Source: Thermopetrobacter sp964430935
GTDB taxonomy: Bacteria; Pseudomonadota; Alphaproteobacteria; Rhizobiales; Aestuariivirgaceae
Reading direction: 5' to 3'
NCBI GenBank assembly: GCA_964430935.1
Contig: CAYSHK010000082.1
Coordinates: 1-64,000 of the forward strand
DNA length: 64,000 nt
This document shows positions 1 to 9,647 of this stretch, piece by piece. Position 1 is the stretch's first letter. Each line of letters opens with the position of its first letter. Position numbers and translations under genes: made by a program. The notes beneath the pieces are model-generated. The model was given only the letters and a program-made list of their open reading frames with translations. It was not told the origin of the DNA and did no database searches.

Positions 1-1352
1 CGGATGCGCTCCATCCATTCGCGTTTCATGCGGCCTATGCCGTGCTCCGCGGAAATGGAACCGCCCAGATCCAGAACCACCGCGTTGACCGCCTCCACCA
101 CGTCATCCCAGCGGGCGAGGAACTCGTCGCGATCCATGTCCGGCGGCTGGGAGATGTTGAAGTGCAAGTTGCCATCGCCCACGTGCCCGAAGGGCACCGG
201 CCGGGCGCCGGGCACCACCTTCAGAACCGCCGGAATCGCCCTGTCCAGAAATTCCGGTATGCGCGATACGGGTACGGATATGTCGTTCTTGATCGAGCCG
301 CCCTCGTACTTCTGGGCCTCCGACATCCCCTCCCGCAGCCGCCAGAACTCCGCCGCCTGGGTTTCGTTCTGGGCCAGCGCGGCATCCTCGATGAGCCCCG
401 CCTCGAAGGCGGCGCCGAGCGCATGCTCCATCTCCTCCAGCGCCATTCCCTGCCGGCCGTGGCCGGACAGCTCCACCAGCACGTACCACGGCGCGGCACC
501 GGACAGGGGATCGCGCAGCCCCAGATGGGCGACGGCGAAGGTCAGCCCCAGATGGCTCATCAGCTCCACCGCGGTGAGCGTGGTGCAGGGGGCATGCCGC
601 CGGAGCAGCCCGATCAGCTCCACCGCGTCGCGCGGGCTCTCCAGGGCGCAGAAGGCCACCGCACGGTCGGTCACCGCAGGGAACAGGCGCATGGTCGCGG
701 CGGTGATGATCCCCAGCGTCCCCTCCGATCCGATCAGAAGGTCCCGCAGGTCGTAGCCGGTATTGTCCTTGCGAAGGCCGGAGAGCGATCCGACGATCTC
801 TCCCGAAGGCAGCGCGGCGCGCAGGGCCAGGCACTGGGCGCGGGCGGTACCGTAGGCTATGACGTTCACCCCGCCGGCGTTGGTGGCGAGATTGCCGCCG
901 ATGCGGCAACTGCCCTCCGCGGCGAGGGAGAGCGGAAACAGCCGCCCGGCCTCCTCCGCCGCGGCCTGCGCGTCCGCCAGAACGACGCCAGCTTCCAGAG
1001 TCATGGAATCGTCCTCCGGATCCACCTTCAGTATGCGGTTCATGCGGTCGAGCGACAGGACGACCTCGTTGCCACCCTCGAACGGAATCTGCCCGCCGAC
1101 CAGTCCGGTGTTTCCCCCCTGCGGCACCACCGCCACCTCCGCCTCCGCGGCGATCCGCAGCAGCGCGGCGACCTCCTCCTCCGAACCGGGCCGCAGAACG
1201 CAGGCGGCACGGCCCACGTAGCGGTCGCGCCATTCATGCAGATACGGCCGCATGCCCTCCGGATCGGTCAGAACATGGCGTTCCCCGACCACTCCGGCGA
1301 AACGCTCCAGAACCTCCGGCGAGGGCGGCGCGAAATCCCGTGGTTCCCTCAT
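1..1352 (-). CDS. FAD-binding oxidoreductase, GlcD / D-2-hydroxyacid dehydrogenase type (3' end cut by window edge)
   Basis: I translated this frame by hand; it is open from an ATG at 1352 to the window edge (450 codons), so the C-terminus is missing. The FAD-binding PCMH domain shows PQGGNTGLVGGQ near the N-terminus, followed by RIGGNLATNAGG and GSEGTLGII. The C-terminal cap has FGHVGDGNLHFN and the start of the SAEHGIG motif, both hallmarks of the D-lactate/glycolate/D-2-hydroxyglutarate dehydrogenase family. These flavoproteins oxidise D-2-hydroxyacids and pass electrons to a quinone, cytochrome or ETF. The exact substrate cannot be told from sequence; D-2-hydroxyglutarate dehydrogenase is the best guess. 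The start overlaps the stop of tsaC by four bases (ATGA), so the two are translationally coupled. Confidence 0.88.
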   Translation of the reverse strand, partial: MREPRDFAPPSPEVLERFAGVVGERHVLTDPEGMRPYLHEWRDRYVGRAACVLRPGSEEEVAALLRIAAEAEVAVVPQGGNTGLVGGQIPFEGGNEVVLSLDRMNRILKVDPEDDSMTLEAGVVLADAQAAAEEAGRLFPLSLAAEGSCRIGGNLATNAGGVNVIAYGTARAQCLALRAALPSGEIVGSLSGLRKDNTGYDLRDLLIGSEGTLGIITAATMRLFPAVTDRAVAFCALESPRDAVELIGLLRRHAPCTTLTAVELMSHLGLTFAVAHLGLRDPLSGAAPWYVLVELSGHGRQGMALEEMEHALGAAFEAGLIEDAALAQNETQAAEFWRLREGMSEAQKYEGGSIKNDISVPVSRIPEFLDRAIPAVLKVVPGARPVPFGHVGDGNLHFNISQPPDMDRDEFLARWDDVVEAVNAVVLDLGGSISAEHGIGRMKREWMERI

Positions 1353-2329
1353 GCCTCCCCCTCCTCAGGCCGCGGCGCGGCGGCGCGGCGCAGCCGGTCG
1401 TTTATGGCCTCGCCCAGACCATGCTCCGGGACGGGGGCGACGGCGATGGACGGCACGCCCGTTTCGTCCAGGATGCGCAGATAGGCGAAGAGGTTCGCCG
1501 CCGCCTCCCGCAGATCCCCGGACGGCGAGAGGTTGAGCCCCGGCACGCCCTTCGGCGCATCGGGGCCGAAGGCGAGAAACATCTCCCCCTCCTCCGGTGC
1601 CGCGGCATCGAGACGCAGACGCGCCCGCGGAGCATAGTGGCTCGACAGCTGACCGGGGGCCGAAGGGGCGCCGCCCACGCCGCCTCCCGCGCGGAGCGGC
1701 CGCCCGAGGACCTTGGCGATCTCCTCCCGCGGGATGCCGCCGGGACGCAGCAGAACGGCCTCCCCGCCGGCGTCGAACCCGACGATGGTCGATTCCACGC
1801 CCACGGGGCATTCGTCTCCGTCGAGGATCACGGCGATCCTGTCGGCAAGCGGACTGTCCGCGACATGCTCCGCCTCGGTAGGGGAGAGACGCCCCGAGAC
1901 GTTGGCCGAGGGCGCCACCACGGGGCCGCCGAAGGCCTCCAGCAGCGCCCGGGCCAGAGGATGGGCCGGAACGCGCAGCGCGAGGGTGTCCAGCCCCGCC
2001 GTGGCGAGCAGGGAGACGGGGCAGTCCTCCGTCCTCGGCACGACGAGCGTCAGCGGTCCGGGCCAGAAGGCCTCCGCCAGCCGCCGGGCGGCGTCGTGGA
2101 AGCGGCCCAGCTCCATCGCCCGGCCGGCGTCGGCGACATGGGCGATCAGGGGATTGAAGCGCGGCCGCCCCTTGGCCTCGAAAATGGCGGCGACGGCGGA
2201 ATCGCTGGTGGCGTCCGCCCCGAGGCCGTAGACGGTCTCGGTCGGGAACGCCACAAGACGCCCCGCGCGCAGGGCCGCCGCCGCCCCGGCCGGATCCGTG
2301 GTGATTTCCGCCATTGGCCTCGCCCGCAT
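1349..2329 (-). CDS. tsaC: L-threonylcarbamoyladenylate synthase, Sua5 (long) type
   Basis: A protein of 326 residues that makes threonylcarbamoyl-AMP from threonine, bicarbonate and ATP, the first step of t6A37 modification of ANN-decoding tRNAs in the cytosol. The YrdC fold is clear: FPTETVYGLGADA near residue 30, EAKGRPRFNPLIAHV, FWPGPLTLV, and PSANVSGRLSPT around residue 140. A linker with SSHYAPRARL leads into the C-terminal Sua5 domain, so this is the long Sua5 form rather than the short E. coli TsaC. An alternative ATG lies at 2314 with GAGG just upstream. It heads a two-gene operon with the FAD oxidoreductase (ATGA overlap) and diverges from the acyl-CoA dehydrogenase gene 57 bases away. 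Confidence 0.95.
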   Translation of the reverse strand: MRARPMAEITTDPAGAAAALRAGRLVAFPTETVYGLGADATSDSAVAAIFEAKGRPRFNPLIAHVADAGRAMELGRFHDAARRLAEAFWPGPLTLVVPRTEDCPVSLLATAGLDTLALRVPAHPLARALLEAFGGPVVAPSANVSGRLSPTEAEHVADSPLADRIAVILDGDECPVGVESTIVGFDAGGEAVLLRPGGIPREEIAKVLGRPLRAGGGVGGAPSAPGQLSSHYAPRARLRLDAAAPEEGEMFLAFGPDAPKGVPGLNLSPSGDLREAAANLFAYLRILDETGVPSIAVAPVPEHGLGEAINDRLRRAAAPRPEEGEA

Positions 2330-2386
2330 CCTGGACTACCTTCATGATCACTAGAGCCAAGCGGGCGGGAGGCGTCAAGGCGGAAC

Positions 2387-4128
<1,742 letters not shown>

Positions 4129-4132
<4 letters not shown>

Positions 4133-5070
4133 AACGCACCCTTCTGCTGACGCATCCGGATTGCCGCCGCCACGAGGTGCCCGAGGGGCACCCCGAGCGG
4201 CCGGCCCGCCTGGAGGCGGTGGAAAAGCTGCTGGCTACGGAGCATTTCTCCGATCTGGCGCGCGAGGACGCGCCGAAGGCTCTGCGGGAGCATCTGCTGC
4301 TGGCCCATGCCGCGGAGCACGTGACGCACATCGAGAGTCTGGTGCCGGAGGAGGGACTGACGCAGGTGGATCCCGACACCTGGCTGTCGCCGCACAGCAT
4401 GGAGGCGGCGCTGCGGGCCGCCGGCGCGGCCGTGCGGGCCGTGGACGCGGTGGCCAACATGGAGGCGGACAACGCCTTCTGCGCCATCCGGCCGCCGGGA
4501 CACCACGCGGAAAGCCACAGGGCCATGGGCTTCTGTCTGTTCAACAATGCCGCCATCGCGGCCCGGCACGCCCAGGAGGCCTATGGCGTGGAGCGGGTGG
4601 CCATCGTGGATTTCGACGTGCACCACGGCAACGGCACCCAGGAGATCTTCTGGTCGGATCCGGACGTGCTCTACTGTTCGACCCACCAGATGCCCGCCTA
4701 TCCGGGCTCCGGCGACGCCTCCGAAACCGGAGAGCACGGCAACGTGATCAACTGTCCGCTGCCGCCCGGAGCCGGCCCGGCCCAGTTCCGCGAGGCGGTG
4801 CGTTCGCGCATCCTGCCGGCGCTGGACGCCTTCGAGCCGGAGTTTCTCGTCCTCTCCGCCGGATTCGACGCCCACGAACGGGACCCTCTTGCCTCCCTGA
4901 AGCTGCGGGAGGAAGATTACGTGTGGATCACGCTGACCCTCATGGAGGCGGCGGACAGGATGTGCGCGGGGCGCATCGTCTCCGTGCTGGAGGGAGGCTA
5001 CGACCTGCCCGCGCTGGCCTCCTCGGTGGCGGTGCACGTTCAGGCGCTGATGAAGGGAGCTGCGACATGA
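4129..5070 (+). CDS. histone deacetylase / acetoin utilisation family deacetylase
   Basis: A protein of 313 residues of the arginase-deacetylase fold, Zn-dependent amidohydrolases acting on acetylated lysines, polyamines or other small acetyl amides. Diagnostic elements are RPPGHHAE with the catalytic histidine pair, then MGFCLFNN, DFDVHHGNGTQEIF (metal ligands D and H), and SAGFDAHERDP, which supplies the third metal ligand, followed by LEGGYDL. I chose the ATG at 4129 because it overlaps the previous stop as ATGA; translation further upstream in this frame has no homology. In many alphaproteobacteria this gene precedes xseB, as it does here. The physiological substrate is unknown. Confidence 0.93.
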
Positions 5071-5339
5071 CGGAACGCCCGGAGACCGGAAACATGAAAC
5101 CGGTCGAGGAAATGAGCTTCGAGGAGGCGGTCGCGGAACTGGAGCGCATCGTCTCCGAACTGGAACGCGGCAGCGTGCCTCTGGAGAAGTCCATCGCCAT
5201 CTACGAACGCGGGGAGGCGCTCAAGAAACGCTGCGAACGGCTTCTCAAGGAGGCCGAGGCGCGGATCGAGAAGATCACCCTCGATGCCGAGGGACGGCCC
5301 ACGGGCACCGAGCCGCTGGACGTGGAGGACGGATCCTGA
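5067..5339 (+). CDS. xseB: exodeoxyribonuclease VII small subunit
   Basis: A 90-residue protein that assembles in several copies on XseA to form exonuclease VII, a single-strand DNA exonuclease. The family signature is complete: MSFEEAVAELERIVSELERG, then LEKSIAIYERGEALKKRCE and a helical tail with AEARIEKI. An ATGA overlap with the preceding deacetylase gene gives the start at 5067. In many alphaproteobacteria the next genes are ispA and dxs and then tlyA; here tlyA follows immediately, with the stop of xseB lying inside the likely start region of tlyA. Confidence 0.95.
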   Translation: MTERPETGNMKPVEEMSFEEAVAELERIVSELERGSVPLEKSIAIYERGEALKKRCERLLKEAEARIEKITLDAEGRPTGTEPLDVEDGS

Positions 5340-6115
5340 CGCGGGAACGGCTCGACCGGCTGCTGGTGGCGCGCGGGCTGTGCGCGACGCGGGCGCGGGC
5401 GGCGGACGCGATCCGGCGCGGGACCGTGACCGTCGGGGGCGAGCGGGTCGCGAAACCGGGCCAGCGCGTCTCCGCCGACGCGGACATCCGGATCGAGGAT
5501 CCCGCCGCGGGATACGTCTCCCGTGCGGCCCTGAAACTGCTCGCGGCGCTGGAAGCCTTTCCGATGGACGTCGGAGGGCGCGTCTGCGTGGACATCGGCG
5601 CCAGCACGGGCGGTTTCACGCAGGTCCTTCTCGAACGCGGCGCGGCACGGGTTTTCGCGGTCGACGTCGGGCACGGACAGCTGGACCCCTCCCTGCGGAA
5701 GGATCCACGGGTCGTCCGCCTGGAGGGGGTCAACGCGCGGAACCTGACGGAAGCGCAGGTTCCCGAGCCGCCGGACGTGATCGTCTCCGACGTCTCCTTC
5801 ATCTCCCTGACGCTCGCCCTGCCCCCCGTGCTGGCGCTCGCGCGCCCGGGGGCGCAGCTGCGCGCGCTGGTGAAACCCCAGTTCGAGGCCGGACCGGAAC
5901 ACGTCGGCAAGGGGGGGATCGTGCGGGACGAACGGGTCCACCGGCGGGTCCTGGACCGGATCCGGAAATGGCTGGAAGACGAAGGCTGGAAGGTCGCGGG
6001 CATCATCCCCTCGCCCGTGACCGGTGGCGATGGAAACCGGGAATTTCTCGTGGCCGCCGTCAAGAGGGAGGAGCGGCCGCCGGTCCACCGGACGCGGGCG
6101 ACCGGGATTCATTGA
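5336..6115 (+). CDS. tlyA: TlyA family rRNA (cytidine-2'-O)-methyltransferase / hemolysin A
   Basis: An S4 RNA-binding domain (about residues 1-65, with RERLDRLLVARGLC and TVTVGGERV) precedes an FtsJ/RrmJ-type SAM methyltransferase domain with DIGASTGGFTQVLLERGA, DVGHGQLD and the conserved VKPQFEAG. Members methylate 16S and/or 23S rRNA cytidines. The start is unusual. The first conventional codon is GTG at 5366, but the S4 domain clearly begins before it (RLDRLL), and the in-frame codons upstream are ACG (5339), CTG (5336) and ATC (5333), with no nearby ATG, GTG or TTG. I give the CTG at 5336, which overlaps the xseB stop; 5366 is the fallback. The last codons contain half of an FNR-like box. 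Confidence 0.85.
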   Translation: MTRERLDRLLVARGLCATRARAADAIRRGTVTVGGERVAKPGQRVSADADIRIEDPAAGYVSRAALKLLAALEAFPMDVGGRVCVDIGASTGGFTQVLLERGAARVFAVDVGHGQLDPSLRKDPRVVRLEGVNARNLTEAQVPEPPDVIVSDVSFISLTLALPPVLALARPGAQLRALVKPQFEAGPEHVGKGGIVRDERVHRRVLDRIRKWLEDEGWKVAGIIPSPVTGGDGNREFLVAAVKREERPPVHRTRATGIH

Positions 6116-6125
6116 TCCAGATCAA
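6112..6125. promoter_or_regulatory. FNR/FixK-type box upstream of sodB
   Basis: The palindrome TTGATCCAGATCAA matches TTGAT-N4-ATCAA perfectly, the recognition site of FNR/ANR/FixK regulators. It overlaps the stop codon of tlyA and lies about 140 bases ahead of the sodB start, in a position from which it could control sodB transcription in response to oxygen. The match is seen directly; the regulator is inferred. Confidence 0.65.
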
Positions 6126-6263
6126 ATCTTCCGCGATGTGGAAGTCCTGCCATTGCCGGAGGGATGGGCAGCCTCTACCTTGGAGGCATGGGGATTCCCG
6201 CCCTTTCCGAGGGGCGCTTCCATCTTTTTCCGCAATTCACGACAAAATCAGGAGACCGCCAAG

Positions 6264-6869
6264 ATGGCCTACGAATTCAAGCTGCCGGATCTGCCATACG
6301 CGTACGACGCGCTGGCTCCGCACATGTCCGCGGAGACGCTGGAGTTCCACCACGACAAGCACCACGCGGCCTACGTCACCAACGCCAACAAGCTGCTGGC
6401 CGGTTCCGGGCTGGAGGACAAGGACGAGATTACGATCATCCGCGAGTCCTTCGGTTCCAATCCCGGCCTGTTCAACAACGCCGCGCAGGTGTTCAACCAC
6501 ACCTTCTTCTTCGACGGCATGAAGCCCGGCGGCGGCGGAGACAAGCTGCCCGGCAAGCTGGCGGAAATGATCGACCGCGATCTCGGCGGTTTCGCCAGGT
6601 TCCGCGAGGACTTCATCAACGCCGGCGTGACGCAGTTCGGTTCCGGCTGGGCCTGGCTGGCCCTGAAGGACGGCAAGCTGGAGATCATGAAGACGCCGAA
6701 CGCGGAAAATCCATTCGTGCACGGCGCCACGCCGATCCTGGCCTGCGACGTCTGGGAGCACGCCTACTACATCGACTACCGCAATCTCCGTCCGAAGTTC
6801 CTCGAGGTCTGGCTCGACAACCTCGTGAACTGGGAATTCGCCGAGGCCAACCTCGAAGCGGCCCTCTGA
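6264..6869 (+). CDS. sodB: superoxide dismutase, Fe type
   Basis: A cytoplasmic enzyme of 201 residues that converts superoxide to oxygen and hydrogen peroxide. The N-terminus FKLPDLPYAYDAL, the metal ligands in LEFHHDKHHAAYV, FNHTFFF and DVWEHAYYIDY, and the core FGSGWAWL are all present. The AAQVFNHTF segment, with its glutamine, favours the iron form over the manganese form. I chose the ATG at 6264 because AGGAG lies nine bases upstream and the homology begins there; longer in-frame starts would run through the FNR box. A strong hairpin terminator follows, so it is probably monocistronic or the end of the tlyA transcript. Confidence 0.96.
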   Translation: MAYEFKLPDLPYAYDALAPHMSAETLEFHHDKHHAAYVTNANKLLAGSGLEDKDEITIIRESFGSNPGLFNNAAQVFNHTFFFDGMKPGGGGDKLPGKLAEMIDRDLGGFARFREDFINAGVTQFGSGWAWLALKDGKLEIMKTPNAENPFVHGATPILACDVWEHAYYIDYRNLRPKFLEVWLDNLVNWEFAEANLEAAL

Positions 6870-6899
6870 GCGCCGGACGGTCGCGCAATACGACGACGC

Positions 6900-6933
6900 A
6901 CGGGCGCGGGCGGCTCCGGCCGTCCGTGCCCGT
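6900..6933 (+). terminator. hairpin terminator after sodB
   Basis: Two 15-base arms (6900-6914 and 6919-6933) pair along their whole length with two G-U pairs around a TCCG loop, starting 31 bases after the sodB stop. The following TGCTTTC is only weakly T-rich. It also separates sodB from the convergent ankyrin gene. Confidence 0.7.
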
Positions 6934-6984
6934 TGCTTTCGACGGGGTGCATCGTTCCCGGACGCATCCGGGCGGCGGGGGCTT

Positions 6985-7488
6985 TCAGCCGCTGCGGCCC
7001 GCCGCCCCTTCCAACAATGCCACCACCGCGTCGCGGCCACGTCTGCGCGCCACGTCCAGGGGTGTCAGGCCGTTGTGATCCACGGCCGAGGCATCGGCTC
7101 CCGCATCCAGAAGGAGCTTGACGATCTCCGGCTTTCCGCCTCCGGCCGCCCAGTGCAGGGCCGTGCCACCGTTGCGGTCGCGGGCGTCGGCGGATGCGCC
7201 CTTCTCGAGAAAGGCGCGGACGATGACCGCCCTGCCCTTCTTGACCGCCTCGATGAGGTCGCGGTCGAGCTGTCCGGGCTTGCCTGTGTCCCAGCCGGAA
7301 ACGCCGGAAATGACCAGCTCCCCGTCCATCACCTCCTGCAGCATCGGCTGGTAGTTCTTGGCCAGCGTGTCCACGACCTGCGCCCCGTCGCCGTATTCCA
7401 GCGCCGTGGCTTCCGCGGCCTCGGCCAGATCGAGGCCAAGGATCATGCGGCCATTGGGGGAGATGACGTAGAAGCGGTGTCCGGCCAT
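6985..7488 (-). CDS. ankyrin-repeat protein
   Basis: A 167-residue protein, probably cytoplasmic, with no signal peptide. The N-terminal half (MAGHRFYVISPNGRMILGL and on) resembles nothing I recognise. The C-terminal half carries about two and a half ankyrin repeats, including GGTALHWAAGGGKPEIVKLL and GLTPLDVARRRGRDAVVALL. Ankyrin repeats mediate protein binding, so the partner is unknown. I chose the ATG at 7488 because GGAG stands seven bases upstream and because the ATGs at 7500 and 7542 lie next to or inside the terminator of the upstream OmpA gene. Ankyrin proteins beside oxidative-stress genes are known from other proteobacteria, but a functional link with the convergent sodB is only a guess. 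Confidence 0.8.
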   Translation of the reverse strand: MAGHRFYVISPNGRMILGLDLAEAAEATALEYGDGAQVVDTLAKNYQPMLQEVMDGELVISGVSGWDTGKPGQLDRDLIEAVKKGRAVIVRAFLEKGASADARDRNGGTALHWAAGGGKPEIVKLLLDAGADASAVDHNGLTPLDVARRRGRDAVVALLEGAAGRSG

Positions 7489-7523
7489 GGCGGGCTCCAT
7501 GCATTCATGCGGCGATACGGAAC

Positions 7524-7559
7524 AAAGGCGCGGAGGGGACATGCGCCTTCCGCGCCTTT
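7524..7559 (-). terminator. intrinsic terminator of the OmpA-family gene
   Basis: Perfect 11-base arms (AAAGGCGCGGA at 7524-7534 and its complement at 7549-7559) with a 14-base loop. On the minus strand the second arm ends in TTT and continues GTT. It lies between the ompA-like stop and the ankyrin start and argues against ankyrin translation starting at 7542. Confidence 0.75.
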
Positions 7560-7607
7560 AGCATTTCGGATCCGTCCGGACCAGACGTCTTGCCGTTCGC
7601 CGGAACG

Positions 7608-8267
7608 TCAGCCCCTGCGGCGCGGATGGATCCGTATCTCCACCCGCCGGTTCTGGGCGCGGCCCGCGGGCGTGGCGTTGGACGCCACGGGCGCCCTCTC
7701 GCCCATGCCGATGGCCTCCAGACGCTCGGGATTGACGCCCTGCGCCTGCAGATACTGCACCACCGCCATGGCGCGCCGCTCCGAAAGGCGCTGGTTGTAT
7801 TCCGCCGAACCGGTGGAATCGGTGTGGCCGGTCACGGTCACGTCGGTCTCCGGGAAGCCCTTCAGCACCACGGCCACGGCGTTGAGCGTGCGGTAGAACT
7901 GGGGCCGGATGTCCGCCTTGTCCACGGCGAAGGTGATGTCGCTGGGCATGACCAGGCGGATGTCGTCCCCGTCACGCACGATGCGCACGCCGGTGCCCGC
8001 GAGCTTCTTGCGCAGGATGTCCTCCTGCCTGTCCATGTAGGCGCCGACTCCGAGTCCCGCGATGCCGCCGATGGCCGCGCCGATGGCCGCGCCCTTGCCC
8101 GCGTCGCCGGCGATGGCCCCGCCGATGGCCCCCGCCGCGGCACCGGCCGCCGCGCCGCCAAGGCCTCCGAGCAGCGTGTTGGAGACCTTCTCCTCGCCCG
8201 TGTAGGGATCCGTCGTGCAGCCGGCCAGAAGGGCGGCGCCGAACATCACCGTCAGGGTCTTCCTCAT
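7608..8267 (-). CDS. OmpA-family lipoprotein with glycine-zipper (YiaD-like)
   Basis: A 219-residue outer-membrane lipoprotein. The signal MRKTLTVMFGAALLAGC ends in a lipobox with cysteine 17. Residues 30-75 are a glycine/alanine-rich zipper (GGLGGAAAGAAAGAIGG and repeats), a membrane-inserting or oligomerising segment. The C-terminal 110 residues are an OmpA peptidoglycan-binding domain with ITFAVDKADIRPQF, TVTGHTDSTGSAEYN and LSERRAMAV, ending in NRRVEIRI. It probably tethers the outer membrane to the cell wall. I started at the ATG at 8267 because the signal peptide begins there; a longer frame upstream is not credible. A CtrA-like TTAA-N7-TTAG site lies about 115 bases upstream. Confidence 0.92.
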   Translation of the reverse strand: MRKTLTVMFGAALLAGCTTDPYTGEEKVSNTLLGGLGGAAAGAAAGAIGGAIAGDAGKGAAIGAAIGGIAGLGVGAYMDRQEDILRKKLAGTGVRIVRDGDDIRLVMPSDITFAVDKADIRPQFYRTLNAVAVVLKGFPETDVTVTGHTDSTGSAEYNQRLSERRAMAVVQYLQAQGVNPERLEAIGMGERAPVASNATPAGRAQNRRVEIRIHPRRRG

Positions 8268-8380
8268 GAGCCTGTCCTCGCGAATCATCCGTTCCCACTC
8301 TTTCCGCATACGTCTCGCCACCCAATGCGGCGGGATTGTGTCGTTCCGGGACAGGATACGGGGCAAGGTTTCACAAAGGG

Positions 8381-8395
8381 TTAACAGATCGTTAG
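8381..8395. promoter_or_regulatory. CtrA-like binding site upstream of the OmpA lipoprotein gene
   Basis: TTAACAGATCGTTAG fits the CtrA full site TTAA-N7-TTAA with one mismatch. It sits 114-128 bases upstream of the OmpA-family start, between that gene and the sat terminator. The regulator is inferred from the presence of cpdR and alphaproteobacterial genes in the window. Confidence 0.35.
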
Positions 8396-8421
8396 CGCAC
8401 GCCGCAGTCCCGGAAACGCAA

Positions 8422-8446
8422 CGGCCCCTCCGGGAGGGAGGGGCCG
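8422..8446 (-). terminator. intrinsic terminator of sat
   Basis: Perfect 10-base GC-rich arms (CGGCCCCTCC at 8422-8431 and its complement at 8437-8446) around a 5-base loop, followed on the minus strand by TTGCGTTT. It lies 26 bases after the sat stop codon. Confidence 0.8.
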
Positions 8447-8471
8447 CGCATCCGATGCGGGAAAAACGGTC

Positions 8472-9647
8472 TCACGACTTCAGGGAGGCGTAGTACTCCT
8501 GCAGGATCTTCACCACCTCGGGACGCGAGAACTCCGGCGGAATGGGCTCGCCGGCGGCCAGACGGCGGCGCTGCTCGGTGCCGGAGATGGTGACGCGCTC
8601 GCTCTTGTCGTGCGGGCAGGTCTTGGCCGTGGCCATGCCGTCGCACTTCTTGCAGTAGAAGGTGATGTCCACCTTGAACGGCTTGGTGATGAGCGCGCCC
8701 TCCCACAGCTCGTCGAAGATGTCCTGGGCGTCGAACGGGCCGTAGTAGTCGCCCACGCCGGCATGGTCGCGGCCGACGATGAGATGCGAGCAGCCGAAGT
8801 TCTGACGGATGACGGCATGCAGCAGGGCCTCGCGCGGGCCGGCATAGCGCATCTCGATGGGATAGCCGGCCTGGATCACGGTGCCGGGCACGAAATAGTT
8901 GTCGATCATCGCCTGGATGGCCTTGGTGCGCACCTCGGCGGGGATGTCGCCGGGCTTCAGCTTGCCGAGCACCTGATGGATGAACACGCCGTCGAGCGTC
9001 TCCACGGCCAGCTTGGCCAGGAACTCGTGGGAGCGGTGCATCGGGTTGCGGGTCTGGAAGGCGGCGACCTGCGACCAGCCGCGCTTGAGGAACTCGGCGC
9101 GGGATTCGGCGGGACGCATGAAGAGCTCACCATACTTCTCGGCGTACTCGCCCTCGGAGAGGGCGCGCACCTTGCCGGCCAGGTTCACCGGCCCCTGGTT
9201 CATCACGGACTGCACGCCGGGATGCTCCATGTCGGTGGTGCGGAAGACGTGCTGGCACTCGAATTCCTTGTCGATGGTGTACTTCTCGCTCACCTCCATG
9301 ACGGCCATGATCTCGCCGTTCTCCGGATTGACGAGCGCGACCTCCTCGCCCTCGCTGATGGAGTCGGCGACATCCTGCTCCACCGGGCAGGTGATCGGAA
9401 TCGGCCAGAACAGGCCGTTGGACATCTTCATGTCCTGGCACACGCCCTTCCAGTCGTCGTAGCCCATGAAGCCCTCGAGCGGCGTGTAGGCACCCATGGC
9501 GAACATGGAGACGTCGGAGACCTCGCGCGAGCGCAGCGGCACCTGCTTCAGGGTCTTCGCATGCTCCAGAACGGCGGCGCGCTCGGCTTCCGGCAGAAGC
9601 AGCGGCATGACCTCGTCGGAACCATGGGGCGGAACAAGTTTCGACAT
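8472..9647 (-). CDS. sat: sulfate adenylyltransferase (ATP sulfurylase), dissimilatory type
   Basis: A 391-residue homo-oligomeric enzyme that interconverts sulfate + ATP and APS + pyrophosphate. The active-site motifs QTRNPMHRSHE (near residue 200) and GRDHAGVGDYYGPFDAQDIF are intact. The C-terminal segment with FYCKKCDGMATAKTCPHD carries the zinc-binding cysteine/histidine set seen in archaeal and dissimilatory Sat, unlike the heterodimeric CysDN used for assimilation. No APS kinase domain is fused. It is transcribed divergently from the qmo operon across a 427-base intergenic region and ends at its own terminator. In sulfur oxidisers this enzyme would make ATP from APS; in sulfate reducers it would activate sulfate. 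The window alone does not decide the direction. Confidence 0.96.
   Translation of the reverse strand: MSKLVPPHGSDEVMPLLLPEAERAAVLEHAKTLKQVPLRSREVSDVSMFAMGAYTPLEGFMGYDDWKGVCQDMKMSNGLFWPIPITCPVEQDVADSISEGEEVALVNPENGEIMAVMEVSEKYTIDKEFECQHVFRTTDMEHPGVQSVMNQGPVNLAGKVRALSEGEYAEKYGELFMRPAESRAEFLKRGWSQVAAFQTRNPMHRSHEFLAKLAVETLDGVFIHQVLGKLKPGDIPAEVRTKAIQAMIDNYFVPGTVIQAGYPIEMRYAGPREALLHAVIRQNFGCSHLIVGRDHAGVGDYYGPFDAQDIFDELWEGALITKPFKVDITFYCKKCDGMATAKTCPHDKSERVTISGTEQRRRLAAGEPIPPEFSRPEVVKILQEYYASLKS

Noticed and set aside
42..1484. Long plus-strand frame over the FAD oxidoreductase and tsaC genes, and similar long antisense frames elsewhere (e.g. 32086-34746, 35451-37364, 42788-45574, 51346-53745)
   Set aside because: Arg/Gly/His-rich or repetitive translations with no family resemblance, lying exactly antisense to well-recognised genes; typical of high-GC DNA.
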